Position numbers and translations under genes: made by a program
The notes under the pieces: generated by a model
Databases searched by the model: none
The model's input: only the letters and a program-made list of their open reading frames with translations
Told to the model about the DNA's origin: nothing
From: Bacteriovoracaceae bacterium
GTDB lineage: Bacteria > Bdellovibrionota > Bacteriovoracia > Bacteriovoracales > Bacteriovoracaceae
Direction of reading: 5' to 3'
Assembly: GCA_018675575.1 (NCBI GenBank)
Contig: JABGXW010000101.1
Coordinates: 1 to 33,702 of the forward strand
Length of the DNA: 33,702 nt
Part shown: positions 24,420-33,425 of the stretch, piece by piece
Position numbering within the stretch: position 1 is the stretch's first letter
How the letters are laid out: the number at the start of each line of letters is the position of its first letter

Positions 24420-25433
24420 ATGGGGTTACACTCAAAAATTATAGGTACAGGATCTTATGTTCCTCCTAATAAACTAACTAATTTTGATCTTGAAGCAATG
24501 CTGGACACATCTGATGAATGGATACAGCAAAGATCAGGCATTATTACACGCTATTGGGTAGATGCAGAAACTTGTACAAGTGATCTCGCTTTTGAAGCTT
24601 CAAAAATTGCAATTGAAAAATCAGGTTTAAAAACTTCAGATATCGATATGATTGTTTTTGCCACCATTACTCCTGATCATGATTTTCCGGGATGTGGAGT
24701 TTTTTTACAAAGAAAATTGGGCCTTCCTGGTATTGCCTGTCTTGATATAAGACAAGCATGCTCTGGGTTTATCTACGCTTTGGCCATCGCTGATAATTTT
24801 ATTAAGGGCGGGACACATAAAAATATTTTAGTTGTTGGTGCAGAAATTCATTCTAAAGGAATGGATAAAACTCCTGAAGGCCGAAATATATCAGTTCTAT
24901 TCGGTGATGGAGCGGGGGCTTGTGTAGTATCAGCTTGCGATGTTCAAAAACCGGCTAAAGATCCACATGTCATTAATACATTTTTGCATGCAGATGGAAC
25001 ATATGCTGAAGAGCTTTGGTTGCCTGGTCCCGGAAGTAACTTGGGTCCGGATAGATTTAGTCAGGACTTATTAGATAGAAAACTTCATTATCCCGAAATG
25101 AAGGGTAAAACAGTCTTTGTCCATGCGATAAAGAGAATGTGCGAAGTTTTAGAGGAATCAATCAATGCGTCTCAATATAGCTTAGATGATATAGATATAT
25201 TTCTTTTTCACCAAGCTAATATGAGAATCAATTCTAAAGTTGCAGAAATATTAAAACTTCCCGAGTCAAAGGTATTCAATACTATTCAAGATTTTGGTAA
25301 TACTACTGCTGCCACAATTCCAATTGGAATGGATGTCGCATTAAGAGACGGTGTTTTAAAACCAGGAATGTTGGTTGGGTCTGCTGCTTTTGGATCTGGA
25401 TTTGCTTGGGCCTCAGGTTTATGGAGAATGTGA
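24420..25433 (+). CDS. fabH: 3-oxoacyl-ACP synthase III (FabH-like)
   Basis: FabH condenses an acyl-CoA (usually acetyl-CoA) with malonyl-ACP to begin fatty-acid synthesis. The 337-residue protein has the triad: C114 in RQACSGF, H264 in FHQANMRI and N294 in FGNTTAAT. Other family blocks are present (SDEWIQQRSGI near the N-terminus, GDGAGACVV, VGSAAFGSGFAWA at the end). It is not beside plsX/acpP, so it may be an extra KASIII with other primer specificity rather than the main one. AGGG stands nine bases before the ATG. Its stop overlaps the start of the next gene (TGATG). Confidence 0.9.
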   Translation: MGLHSKIIGTGSYVPPNKLTNFDLEAMLDTSDEWIQQRSGIITRYWVDAETCTSDLAFEASKIAIEKSGLKTSDIDMIVFATITPDHDFPGCGVFLQRKLGLPGIACLDIRQACSGFIYALAIADNFIKGGTHKNILVVGAEIHSKGMDKTPEGRNISVLFGDGAGACVVSACDVQKPAKDPHVINTFLHADGTYAEELWLPGPGSNLGPDRFSQDLLDRKLHYPEMKGKTVFVHAIKRMCEVLEESINASQYSLDDIDIFLFHQANMRINSKVAEILKLPESKVFNTIQDFGNTTAATIPIGMDVALRDGVLKPGMLVGSAAFGSGFAWASGLWRM

Positions 25434-26134
25434 TGAAAATATTTTTACTATTAGGTTTTTTTGTTTCTTTGCAATCTATTAGCTCTGAATTTATTAAATG
25501 TCATGAAGCAACTGATCATTATTTTCAAGTGAATAATATCAAGTTGCAAGTCATAGAACGGAATAATGATCAATGTATGTTGTCTATTAATGCTGTAAAT
25601 AATTATCCAAAATATAGAAATTATATGTTTAATACTGTTAATGAGTTAATAATTTTTAATTCTTTTGATGGGGGTTCTCCTACCGATTCAACTGGCGCAA
25701 GATCTTATACCTTTTTCACAAAGAAAAATGAGCTTCAGTTTAGAGTTTTAAATCATTCAATTGAAGTGAAAACGCTTGCCGGACATGTATTTTCATTTTC
25801 AGATAAGACAGGAGACCTTGAAGATGTAAAAGGAATGTATTATATCTTTGATGAAGAAGTGAGGGGAGACAATGAAGGAGGCTTAGAACTTCACCCTATA
25901 AAAGGTCTGATTTTAGATGAAGGTTGGAAACAAGGCGAATTACCTCGTATCTTTTTAGATGGAGAATCAGTTTTTAAAGATTCGTTAGGCCAGATGTGTA
26001 CTGTTCAAAATTCTCGTCTATTCAAACATATTCTCGATTCAAGAGAGCGTGTTGATCGATCTTATTTTCTATATCCAATTCAAAAAGAACTTAAAAACTT
26101 TCTAAAGATAGCTTGTCCCAGTATAGAATATTAA
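25433..26134 (+). CDS. exported protein of unknown function
   Basis: The protein has 233 residues from the ATG at 25433, which overlaps the fabH stop by one base (TGATG); GGAG lies seven bases ahead, so earlier in-frame starts inside fabH are not used. A signal peptide covers about 1-18 (MKIFLLLGFFVSLQSISS). The mature part is beta-rich with paired Cys (FIKCHE, DQCMLS, QMCTVQ, IACPS), probably disulfide-bonded, and has no known family. Periplasmic location is inferred. Its stop overlaps the receiver gene's start. Confidence 0.8.
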   Translation: MKIFLLLGFFVSLQSISSEFIKCHEATDHYFQVNNIKLQVIERNNDQCMLSINAVNNYPKYRNYMFNTVNELIIFNSFDGGSPTDSTGARSYTFFTKKNELQFRVLNHSIEVKTLAGHVFSFSDKTGDLEDVKGMYYIFDEEVRGDNEGGLELHPIKGLILDEGWKQGELPRIFLDGESVFKDSLGQMCTVQNSRLFKHILDSRERVDRSYFLYPIQKELKNFLKIACPSIEY

Positions 26135-26448
26135 TGAAAACATATATCCTTATTGACGATGATGAATTAATACGAATGACTTGGGAATACAAAGCCCAAG
26201 CCTCATCTGTGAAACTTAAAACTTACTCGAATGTAGATGACTTTTTAAATGAAGAGGTCGGAGTAGATCGTTCTTCACCAATCTATCTTGATTCGGAATT
26301 GGGTACAGTGCTTGGGGAAGACTTTGTAGTAGAGCTTAAAAAACTAGGCTTTGAACATGTGCATTTAGCGACAGGAAAAGAAGTTTCAAAAATTACAAAG
26401 AATACTCAGCTCTTTGATTCAATTGGTGGCAAGACTCCGCCTTTCTAG
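26134..26448 (+). CDS. miniature CheY-like receiver protein lacking the last helix
   Basis: The protein has 104 residues from the ATG at 26134, one base overlapping the previous stop (TAATG). It keeps the receiver landmarks: the acidic pocket IDDDE (D8-D10), the phospho-acceptor D53 in PIYLDSELG, T80 in HLATGKE and K100 in IGGKTPP. It stops four residues after that Lys, so the final helix alpha5 of an ordinary ~120-residue receiver is missing. No output domain is attached. It may be phosphorylated by an unlinked kinase or act as a phosphate sink. Coupled translation with an exported protein and FabH is unusual. Confidence 0.75.
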   Translation: MKTYILIDDDELIRMTWEYKAQASSVKLKTYSNVDDFLNEEVGVDRSSPIYLDSELGTVLGEDFVVELKKLGFEHVHLATGKEVSKITKNTQLFDSIGGKTPPF

Positions 26449-26479
26449 TATAATACTTTTTTGTTAATTTTCTAATGAA

Positions 26480-27109
26480 TTAGATATTGGCCAGTTTCTT
26501 GTCTGTATATTCAACTATATACTGTCTAAACTCTAGAATAGCTTGCGCAGTTATTTTCTCTGTCAAATCTAGACGAACAGGTAAAGTATCATAAAGAAGT
26601 TGTTCAAGAGCATATGTAATAGTTTGCATACCTAAATATAGATTTATAAAAAATACGAGATCACCTGTTTGATAATATTCTATAAGATCATCAACATCGC
26701 CATGATTGTCACATGCTTCACAGCCACTACATTCACCATTATTTAAAATATAGCTAAAGTGATGCTGTGTTTGTTGAGCAATAAGAGATTCTCTATCTGC
26801 ACCGGTTTCTGAAAACTTGTCTATAAGCTCCAAAGTCAAATGACTATTTTCATTGATAGTAATAAAAAGATGTTCGTAAAAAGTGGCATAAATAGATGTG
26901 AAGACAATATCTTCCATCATGTATTCTAAAAGTTCTGATTCACTTTGAGCCGTTTGTTCAAGCTCCTCTAGGGTTTTTAACGCCATAGCGAAAGGGAATT
27001 GATCGTCACCTTCTAACTTTAGAAAAAATGGAATAAACGAATTTGTGTGCTCGTCAGGCTTATCTGCGCTTGGTCCAATAGACCCCATAAATCTTTTCAT
27101 TTGTGTCAT
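26480..27109 (-). CDS. unknown cytoplasmic protein with CxxCxxC motif
   Basis: The 209-residue acidic protein is mostly helical and has no signal peptide or membrane segment. A cluster CSGCEACDNH lies near residue 127, a possible metal or Fe-S/zinc site in an otherwise Cys-poor protein. No family is recognised. AAGGA lies seven bases before the ATG at 27109, so this start is secure. The 3' end carries a CTAAT/ATTAG inverted repeat (26472-26483) overlapping its stop. It is 88 bases downstream of the VC0807-like gene on the same strand, possibly co-transcribed. Confidence 0.75.
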   Translation of the reverse strand: MTQMKRFMGSIGPSADKPDEHTNSFIPFFLKLEGDDQFPFAMALKTLEELEQTAQSESELLEYMMEDIVFTSIYATFYEHLFITINENSHLTLELIDKFSETGADRESLIAQQTQHHFSYILNNGECSGCEACDNHGDVDDLIEYYQTGDLVFFINLYLGMQTITYALEQLLYDTLPVRLDLTEKITAQAILEFRQYIVEYTDKKLANI

Positions 27110-27197
27110 GTTAAGTTCCTTGTAACATCCTATTTTAGTATAGCTGTTTTGGGAAGTTAATCAATTATTGAGTGGTTTAGTAGCTTGAAACAGTCAG

Positions 27198-27890
27198 TTA
27201 CTTGACCTTGATTACATCCTCAATATCAAGATCGGTATGTTTCTTAATTGTGTTAATTAAAAAATAGATAATGGCCATCACCATGACCATCATGGGAACA
27301 GTAATGACAGGAAAACTATAGAGGGTCATACGTCCAAGGCTTTGATTAAACTCAACTGTCCCCGGTTCACCTTTTAAAATCTGGACAGCGAGAAGATAAT
27401 TTAAAAGAGCAGAAAGGAAAAATGTTCCGGCTAAATAGTAGTTGGAAAAGACTAATTTTGACTCAAATTCACTATTATAACCTTTTTCTTCGAACGCGTT
27501 AGTGATTTTATTGAGATCCATTATTTGACCAAGAAACATTTTTACGAAGGGTTTTTTCATAAGAGAAGATATGAGAACTGCAATTCCCATAGTTGCAGGT
27601 ACGGCAGTTTCTTTGACGATCATCCATTGACGATCAAGTTTTAAGAGGCCAATACCGCCAGTCATAAGGACAGAAAAAAGCCCTAGACCTGAGAAGAAAT
27701 TCATTTTTTTATTTTTAATATAATCAATCACACCGTATCCAAGCGGAAAAGCGAGAGCGATAACAAGTCCCCAAACTTCACCAAGGTATTTAGCTGTTGA
27801 AAATTTAGTCATGATGACAGAAGGAATCACTACATTCAGTAATATATTAATTAGAGGGTTTTCTTTATAGTCTGTTTTAGATTGTTCCAT
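27198..27890 (-). CDS. VC0807-like integral membrane protein
   Basis: The 230-residue protein has six to seven predicted membrane helices. The beginning (ENPLINILLNVVIPSVIM, ALAFPLGYGVIDY, FSGLGLFSVLMTGGIGLLKL, KETAVPATMGIAVL) matches my memory of the VC0807 family, widespread in gamma- and delta-proteobacteria and functionally uncharacterised. The last helix ends in a basic IKKHTDLDIEDVIKVK tail. No transport or catalytic motif is evident. The ATG at 27890 has no strong ribosome-binding site. It is divergent from the subtilase gene. Confidence 0.8.
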   Translation of the reverse strand: MEQSKTDYKENPLINILLNVVIPSVIMTKFSTAKYLGEVWGLVIALAFPLGYGVIDYIKNKKMNFFSGLGLFSVLMTGGIGLLKLDRQWMIVKETAVPATMGIAVLISSLMKKPFVKMFLGQIMDLNKITNAFEEKGYNSEFESKLVFSNYYLAGTFFLSALLNYLLAVQILKGEPGTVEFNQSLGRMTLYSFPVITVPMMVMVMAIIYFLINTIKKHTDLDIEDVIKVK

Positions 27891-27914
27891 TTAGCCATTC
27901 AGTTTAAAGAAAAA

Positions 27915-27931
27915 GGTGGTATGTGACTACC
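27915..27931. repeat. small hairpin in the divergent gap
   Basis: GGTGGT (27915-27920) pairs with ACTACC (27926-27931) with one G-T wobble and a 5-base loop. It is next to the CG-rich heptamer repeat and may be part of one regulatory element. Confidence 0.35.
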
Positions 27932-27939
27932 ATTTTCAT

Positions 27940-27960
27940 CGTCGCGCGTCGCGCGTAGCG
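27940..27960. repeat. CG-rich tandem heptamer (CGTCGCG)2 CGTAGCG
   Basis: Three contiguous 7-mers CGTCGCG, CGTCGCG and CGTAGCG lie in the gap between the VC0807-like and subtilase genes. The only such CG-rich run in the window; surroundings are AT-rich. It is not coding and sits between divergent promoters. Confidence 0.8.
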
Positions 27961-28099
27961 CAAACCTGTATATGACTTATCGGGTAATTAAACATAGTCT
28001 GTCATTATCATTATTTGATTGAGAAAAACTCTACCATGCCACCTAATAGTAATAGATTAATACTCATACTTCTTTTTCATTAATTGCAGGAGGCATATT

Positions 28100-29386
28100 A
28101 TGAAATTATCCTTAACGATGTTCTTTACAGTTCTATCATTTTTATCGAGTACAATGGCATTTGCTAGTTTGGCCCACGATGGTTATATCGTAAAAACTAA
28201 AGCTTCACATCAATTTAACAAGTCTGTTTTCAATGACATTCAAAAAATTGGATCAGAGATGGGTCATTTTTATGTTGTTAAAGGTGAGAGACAAGCAATT
28301 GAAGATTTAAAATTAAATTCGAATGTTCTATATATAGAACCAAATTACATGGTAAAGTTGAATCCTATTGAAGATGGTCATCATGTTTTTACTAACGAGA
28401 CATTAGCTGATTCTAAATTTAAAAAACAATGGGGATTAAAAAATACTGGAATTAATGGCGGTTCAATTTTTGCACCAGGAAAAAAAGGTGAAGATATTAA
28501 TGCTGAAAATGCATGGAGACATACAAGGGGAAGAAGAGACATCGTTGTAGCTGTGATTGATACAGGAATTGATCATACCCATAATGATTTACAAGCTAAC
28601 CTATGGGTTAATCAGACCGAAAAAGATGGTGAGCCAGGGGTAGATGATGATGGAAATGGCTATGTAGATGATGTGCATGGATATGATTTTGCAAATAAAG
28701 ATGGTGATCCAATGGACGGCCATGGACATGGGACACATTGCTCAGGAGTTATCGGTGCTGTTCATAATAGAGCAGGAATCGCAGGAGTTATGGCCAACGT
28801 AAAAGTCATGGGAATTAAATTCTTAACAGACAGAGGATCAGGAACAACTGCTGGTGCAATAGAATCTGTTAACTATGCTATTAAAGCTGGTGTTGATGTA
28901 ATGTCTAACTCGTGGGGCGGAGGCGGTCGTTCGGAAGCTTTATTTGAGGCCATTAAAAAAGCAAATGATAAGGGAATTGTGTTTGTAGCAGCTGCTGGTA
29001 ACTCAAGAGCTAACAATGACAGAAGAAATACTTATCCTGCAAATTATAAAGTAGATAATGTAATTTCTGTTGGTGCAATGAATGGTAAAGGAAAGAAAGC
29101 TTCATTCTCAAACTACGGTGATAAAACAGTTCATGTCTTTGCTCCTGGAGTAAACATCCTTTCGACTGTAAAAGATCAGGGTTATAAAAAAATGTCAGGT
29201 ACATCTATGGCATGTCCACATGTTTCCGGGGCAGTTGGATTACTACTTTCTTCAGAAACGAACTTAACTCCTGCTGAAGTGAGAGAGAGAGTAATGGCGA
29301 CTGCGGTAGATAATGGAAATCTATCTAAGTACACTGTCTCTGGAAGAATGGATGCTTTTAGAATGCTTAAAAATACAACTAAATAG
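28100..29386 (+). CDS. exported subtilisin-like (S8) serine protease
   Basis: The 428-residue pre-pro-enzyme has a signal peptide (cleaved near AFA, 23), an inhibitor-I9-like propeptide (about 25-88) that would be removed after folding, then the catalytic domain. The triad is complete: D154 (VIDTGID), H210 (GHGHGTHCSG) and S369 (GTSMACPH), with oxyanion Asn N301 (AAGNS). An acidic DDDGNGYVDD loop looks like a calcium site, as in thermitase/proteinase K relatives. It is an exported broad-specificity endopeptidase. GCAGGAGGC precedes the ATG. A strong terminator follows, so it is a single-gene unit. It fits prey or extracellular protein digestion. Confidence 0.96.
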   Translation: MKLSLTMFFTVLSFLSSTMAFASLAHDGYIVKTKASHQFNKSVFNDIQKIGSEMGHFYVVKGERQAIEDLKLNSNVLYIEPNYMVKLNPIEDGHHVFTNETLADSKFKKQWGLKNTGINGGSIFAPGKKGEDINAENAWRHTRGRRDIVVAVIDTGIDHTHNDLQANLWVNQTEKDGEPGVDDDGNGYVDDVHGYDFANKDGDPMDGHGHGTHCSGVIGAVHNRAGIAGVMANVKVMGIKFLTDRGSGTTAGAIESVNYAIKAGVDVMSNSWGGGGRSEALFEAIKKANDKGIVFVAAAGNSRANNDRRNTYPANYKVDNVISVGAMNGKGKKASFSNYGDKTVHVFAPGVNILSTVKDQGYKKMSGTSMACPHVSGAVGLLLSSETNLTPAEVRERVMATAVDNGNLSKYTVSGRMDAFRMLKNTTK

Positions 29387-29396
29387 TATACAGATT

Positions 29397-29436
29397 ATTG
29401 CCATGGCCCAGTCTAGGTCATGGCGATCTTTTTTTT
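29397..29436 (+). terminator. rho-independent terminator of the subtilase
   Basis: ATTGCCATG (29397-29405) pairs with CATGGCGAT (29419-29427; one G-U), followed by C and eight T's (29429-29436). It lies 10 bases after the stop, at the junction with a convergent operon. Confidence 0.9.
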
Positions 29437-29443
29437 ATGTTTT

Positions 29444-31015
29444 TTAAACGAGCTTAGTGCCAGGCAGAAGTGACGAAATCACTCCGTTATCTTCTTCAAG
29501 TAAACTTGGAGAAGCTGTGACAGGAGAAGGAGCTCGAAGCATAGTTGCTGTACTGGCAGCGAGATGACCTAAGCTTAAATAGCCAAGTGGCACTGATGGA
29601 TTATTAGAGAGTCCAACATTCTCTCCCATATAACCCCAGGTACCAAGATAATTTTGTTGCGGTGATACTCTTGCTGTATTACCGATAAATTGATTACCTG
29701 CTAGAGCTCCACCAAAAAATGTATTACTAGTTGATGCTGGAGCATGATCAGATCCGGTCCCATCATTTTTAGGATTACGACCAAACTCACCTGAAACATT
29801 GATGATGGTCTCATTATATATTCCGCTATTTTTTAATTGATCAATTAATTCTAATAGACAGGCGGCTAGGGCCCTGTTCCAAAAAGTACAACCTGCAAGA
29901 GACCTTACTTTTTCAACTGTATGTTCATCAAAATTAAATCCTGAAAATGAGGCAGGAGATATAGTCATCGATGATGATAAATTATTACAAAGCACATATT
30001 CAACAACTGCAAATTGTTCTGCAAGTCTACCTATTTGCCTCACATTTTGGATATTAGTTCTAAGATCTTCGGTAGCTCCAATAGGTTGCATACTAATGCC
30101 CGAAAGAGCTGTTGCAAACGGGTCGGCAGCGACACCAATTAACAATTGATATTTTAATTTGGCGGCAGGATAGAAAGTCGCAATATCGTTAAAACCAGCT
30201 CTAATTAAACTCTCTGCTGAATTCTGACTTACAATAGTTGTTTGCGCTTTATCGTGATTATTTTTTGCGATGGTATTGAGATTTGTGAATGTACTTTGGA
30301 TCATAGTATCAAGTGCATTATGATCATTTCCAAATGAAGCCGAAGGGTTGATCAAAAAAGGATCGAGTAATGTTTGTAATAGATTTGCATTTGACACGGG
30401 AAGATTCACTGGAGAAAGTCCAAGAGATGAATTAAACCCATTCGTGACTGAATTCATATTAATATATGGAATAGGAGAGTTTGAACCGTCAGCAGCTAAA
30501 GAACTGATACTATAATTGATTCCAAGCGGGTAATCTTGTAATTCTCTTGCACCTGTGTGAGCGGGATTATTTCCATTGGTTCCACTAATAACTAGCATGG
30601 AATCCATTAATTCTTTCATTGGACGAGTTCCACCTCCTGCTTTAGGTAGGTCAAATTGCCACATCCAGGGCATATTAACACCGTTCAAGTTCACAGAGGC
30701 GTACTCTACATCTGTATAGCGAGATCCATTAGAGACAAAACGAGTTCCTAATTGAGCATTTGGTATAATGGAAGAAAATGGATCATGAGGGTGTAAAGGG
30801 TCCCAGGTCCATCTTGGAGGAGCTCCAAATAATCTTATTGAAAGTAAATTTCTAGCATTCGTATTTTGACTCTGAACTAATGCATTTGCTTTTGATATGT
30901 GACCATTTAAAAGTGTGGTAAATAAAAGTTTTACAGGATGTTGAGCTAGCATTCCTGTGATACCACCTTGACCAAACAGGGACAGTGCTTTACGACGAGA
31001 GTATTTCTGGCTCAT
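29444..31015 (-). CDS. Tat-signal DUF1501-like exported protein
   Basis: The 523-residue protein has at its N-terminus SRRKAL (6-11), a twin-arginine motif, followed by a hydrophobic stretch and cleavage near SKANA (45), so it is likely exported folded. The body has blocks typical of DUF1501 proteins: a SIRLFGAPPRW opening and a late VSGEFGRNPKNDGTGSDH resembling their SEFGRTPxxNGxGGRDH signature, which recalls alkaline-phosphatase/sulfatase folds. Family function is poorly known. It overlaps the upstream CxxCH gene by 4 bases (ATGA). The last 91 residues are about 75% identical by hand alignment to the truncated gene at 33426-33702. Convergent with the subtilase terminator. Confidence 0.82.
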   Translation of the reverse strand: MSQKYSRRKALSLFGQGGITGMLAQHPVKLLFTTLLNGHISKANALVQSQNTNARNLLSIRLFGAPPRWTWDPLHPHDPFSSIIPNAQLGTRFVSNGSRYTDVEYASVNLNGVNMPWMWQFDLPKAGGGTRPMKELMDSMLVISGTNGNNPAHTGARELQDYPLGINYSISSLAADGSNSPIPYINMNSVTNGFNSSLGLSPVNLPVSNANLLQTLLDPFLINPSASFGNDHNALDTMIQSTFTNLNTIAKNNHDKAQTTIVSQNSAESLIRAGFNDIATFYPAAKLKYQLLIGVAADPFATALSGISMQPIGATEDLRTNIQNVRQIGRLAEQFAVVEYVLCNNLSSSMTISPASFSGFNFDEHTVEKVRSLAGCTFWNRALAACLLELIDQLKNSGIYNETIINVSGEFGRNPKNDGTGSDHAPASTSNTFFGGALAGNQFIGNTARVSPQQNYLGTWGYMGENVGLSNNPSVPLGYLSLGHLAASTATMLRAPSPVTASPSLLEEDNGVISSLLPGTKLV

Positions 31016-32415
31016 AAAAAGCCTCCCACATTAGAGTTTGACTTTTTATATTCAGGTCTTCTAAGAATATCTTCGATTAGAAGTCTAGGGTTTTTATGTT
31101 TTTTTAAATCGCGTCCGAGATCTATGACGATATCTCGAACAGCAACTTCTTCTGCAGTTAAGTAAACATGGTTGGGATCACCAATATCTCCCACATCTAC
31201 ATCGATTCCTGTGAAGAATTTATAATATCGTTTTGCCATGCAAACAAACATTGCGTCTTCAGCAATAATTTGATCAGCAAGGTCTTGAATATTTATAACA
31301 GCTTTATTGACTAGAACTCCATTATGAGTTCTGTAATAAAGTCTGCCTTTTGTTGGCCTTTTTCCAAAGTCAATGTCGGGCTCAATTGGAAATATATCAG
31401 CATCAGGCTTATCGATGGTTCTTTGTTTTATAAATGCTGAATGGCCAAGATTAAAAAATTTTCCGGCCCTCTCTGTGTATTGAACCCCTCGAACAACTCC
31501 TGCCATTCTATCCATTGAGGTATGGCATTTTACACAGGCAGCGGAATTTCTAAATGTGATTGAGCTTGTTGAACTAACAAATGGATCTCCATCAACCTCT
31601 CTAACGACAGGAAGTTCACGACATAAAATGTCATTGAAAACAGCACGAGACCACTTTCGATGAGTTTTAACTCCTCCATCTGGGCTAGGATTTAGCACTG
31701 TAGACTGCACAGATTGAAGTAAATAGGGCTGGAGTCCCAAAACTCCACCGCCAAAATGTCTATTATAAGTTAAAGTTCCAGAAATAATACTTTCGGGAGG
31801 GTTTTGGTTCTCATCAAAAGTAAAATTCATTGTATCATTAACAGCAGTAACCTCCATGCCAAGAAGCTCTCCAGTACCTGCAAAATTAACATTAGTAAAA
31901 ATATAATCTCCCAAAGGAATGTTATTCCATGGAGAGTTTGTGGGATTATTATTTGCTCTGATTAACCTATAACTTGTGGTACCGGCCAAGACATTTGTTA
32001 CTGGAGAGGCTGCATCGAATAAGGCCTTTGTAAAATAAGCAGCCGGGGCTGAGGTATCAAATACATTTCCGGTGTTTCGTATTATTTGATTTTGGATTTC
32101 AGGAAAAAAGTTTGTATCAAACCAAGAGTAATGGAGGTTATGCATAGTTTTTAAAACATCTTTTGCTGTTTGGTTATTTGTGTTAGTTAACATTGAGGTA
32201 TTTTTAGCAAAATTTGCCATATCAAAAATTTGTAAACATGCTGTGATTGGATCTAGTCCATTTTTTACAGCATTTAATTGACTTAAATTACTTGGAGGAA
32301 ATTTTTGGGTGATATGAGAATAACATCGGGTAAAGACTCCAACGTTACTCATATCTAAAGCAAAAGCATTAAAGCTCATAAGTAGTAATGTGGTTAAAAG
32401 TCTTTTAAACTTCAT
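31012..32415 (-). CDS. exported CxxCH protein, DUF1588-like cytochrome
   Basis: The 467-residue protein has a Sec signal peptide (LLTTLLLMSFNAFA, cleaved near 19). There is one covalent haem site, C294-V-K-C-H298, in SAACVKCHTSMDRMAGVV; this resembles the C..CH..MDP.G block of the DUF1588/1592 proteins often paired with DUF1501-type proteins in Planctomycetes-like gene sets. Cys31 and Cys60 may form a disulfide. No other domain is recognised. A periplasmic electron-transfer or haem-linked oxidase role with the downstream Tat protein is inferred. GGGAAG lies ahead of the ATG at 32415. It overlaps the next gene and is 16 bases from the cytochrome gene, so all three form one operon. Confidence 0.8.
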   Translation of the reverse strand: MKFKRLLTTLLLMSFNAFALDMSNVGVFTRCYSHITQKFPPSNLSQLNAVKNGLDPITACLQIFDMANFAKNTSMLTNTNNQTAKDVLKTMHNLHYSWFDTNFFPEIQNQIIRNTGNVFDTSAPAAYFTKALFDAASPVTNVLAGTTSYRLIRANNNPTNSPWNNIPLGDYIFTNVNFAGTGELLGMEVTAVNDTMNFTFDENQNPPESIISGTLTYNRHFGGGVLGLQPYLLQSVQSTVLNPSPDGGVKTHRKWSRAVFNDILCRELPVVREVDGDPFVSSTSSITFRNSAACVKCHTSMDRMAGVVRGVQYTERAGKFFNLGHSAFIKQRTIDKPDADIFPIEPDIDFGKRPTKGRLYYRTHNGVLVNKAVINIQDLADQIIAEDAMFVCMAKRYYKFFTGIDVDVGDIGDPNHVYLTAEEVAVRDIVIDLGRDLKKHKNPRLLIEDILRRPEYKKSNSNVGGFL

Positions 32416-32431
32416 ATTCTAATCTTCCCTT

Positions 32432-33307
32432 TTATATGGCTTCAAAAGTTGGTGAAATACATATCGTGTAGATCACCATTCTCCAGGCCCTGAAATTTGT
32501 AAATCCATGGTCTGAAATTGCTTGATTATGTAAAGTAATGAGTCCTGTTGAAGCTGCGCTCTCATAAACTGTTGTAGGATTCATTGTTGAAAAGAGTAAT
32601 TGCATATTAGCTTCGTTTCCAGGTGAAGAAGACGCTAGCCCTGCTTTTGAAAGAGCATTTATGACGGCAGTATTCACACTAAGAATTTCTTGGCAAGCTT
32701 TAGTAATAAATCCTCTTCGAGTAACTGAAGCTAAAGGATGTATCCCGGCATCAGCATCTGGCTGTTGTTGATCACCACGTGTTCCTGAGCAAAGTTCTAA
32801 GTGAGGACATTTTCCACCTAAAAAACCAGGTTTATTTTTGAAGGTATTAATTTTATTCGTAATAGTTGAGTTGCTGCTGCTATTAAATATTTCTGTAAAC
32901 TTTGAAGCAAGATACGCTCGGCCTCCTATTATTTGATTATATTTTAATCCATTAGATGATCCTTGTGGAATAGATTTATCTAGTGCATCAGCAATAGCTT
33001 GAATTTCTTCATCGGTTAATGCCTGAAGAGAAGCTCCGTTCATAGCAGGAATTGAACCTGACTGAATGGCCGATTTTATTTGTGCAAATGTTCTTCCTAT
33101 TTTTGCTGAACTTTCTAAAGCGCCGTGGCAAGAGCTACATTTTGTTTGGTATAGGCCTTCTCCAATACTGGAAGGGATTCTAATAATTTCACCTTGTGAA
33201 TATTCTAAATCACCTCGATCTCCTCCAAAACAGCCTATTAAAAGACTAACTAGAAAGAGATTTATAGTATTAAATATTAAATGGAAAGATGAACTGTTAT
33301 TTTTCAA
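32432..33307 (-). CDS. cytochrome c lipoprotein
   Basis: The 291-residue protein has lipobox LLIGC (lipidated C26). A class I cytochrome c domain covers about residues 48-115, with haem site C57-S-S-C60-H61 and likely axial Met M89 (IPAMNG), and a typical closing LTDEEIQAIADAL helix. The C-terminal ~170 residues form an extra Cys-containing domain of unknown kind. It would be anchored in the envelope and pass electrons to or from the CxxCH partner. The start codon is a TTG at 33307 with only a distant AAGG; the frame stays open upstream without an ATG or GTG, so the start is moderately sure. First gene of the three-gene cassette. Confidence 0.88.
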   Translation of the reverse strand: MKNNSSSFHLIFNTINLFLVSLLIGCFGGDRGDLEYSQGEIIRIPSSIGEGLYQTKCSSCHGALESSAKIGRTFAQIKSAIQSGSIPAMNGASLQALTDEEIQAIADALDKSIPQGSSNGLKYNQIIGGRAYLASKFTEIFNSSSNSTITNKINTFKNKPGFLGGKCPHLELCSGTRGDQQQPDADAGIHPLASVTRRGFITKACQEILSVNTAVINALSKAGLASSSPGNEANMQLLFSTMNPTTVYESAASTGLITLHNQAISDHGFTNFRAWRMVIYTICISPTFEAI

Positions 33308-33425
33308 ATTAATGAATACCTTTTTTAAAATCTATTTCTAGGTTTCTTATCGACAATATTAAGTTATATCTTTAAGGATAGGCTTCCATGCTAGAACTGG
33401 GCTGGCTTTCTATTATTCTAGGCTC

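Noticed and set aside
27940-27960. CRISPR-like repeat
   Set aside because: The heptamers are contiguous with no spacers and there are no cas genes in the window.
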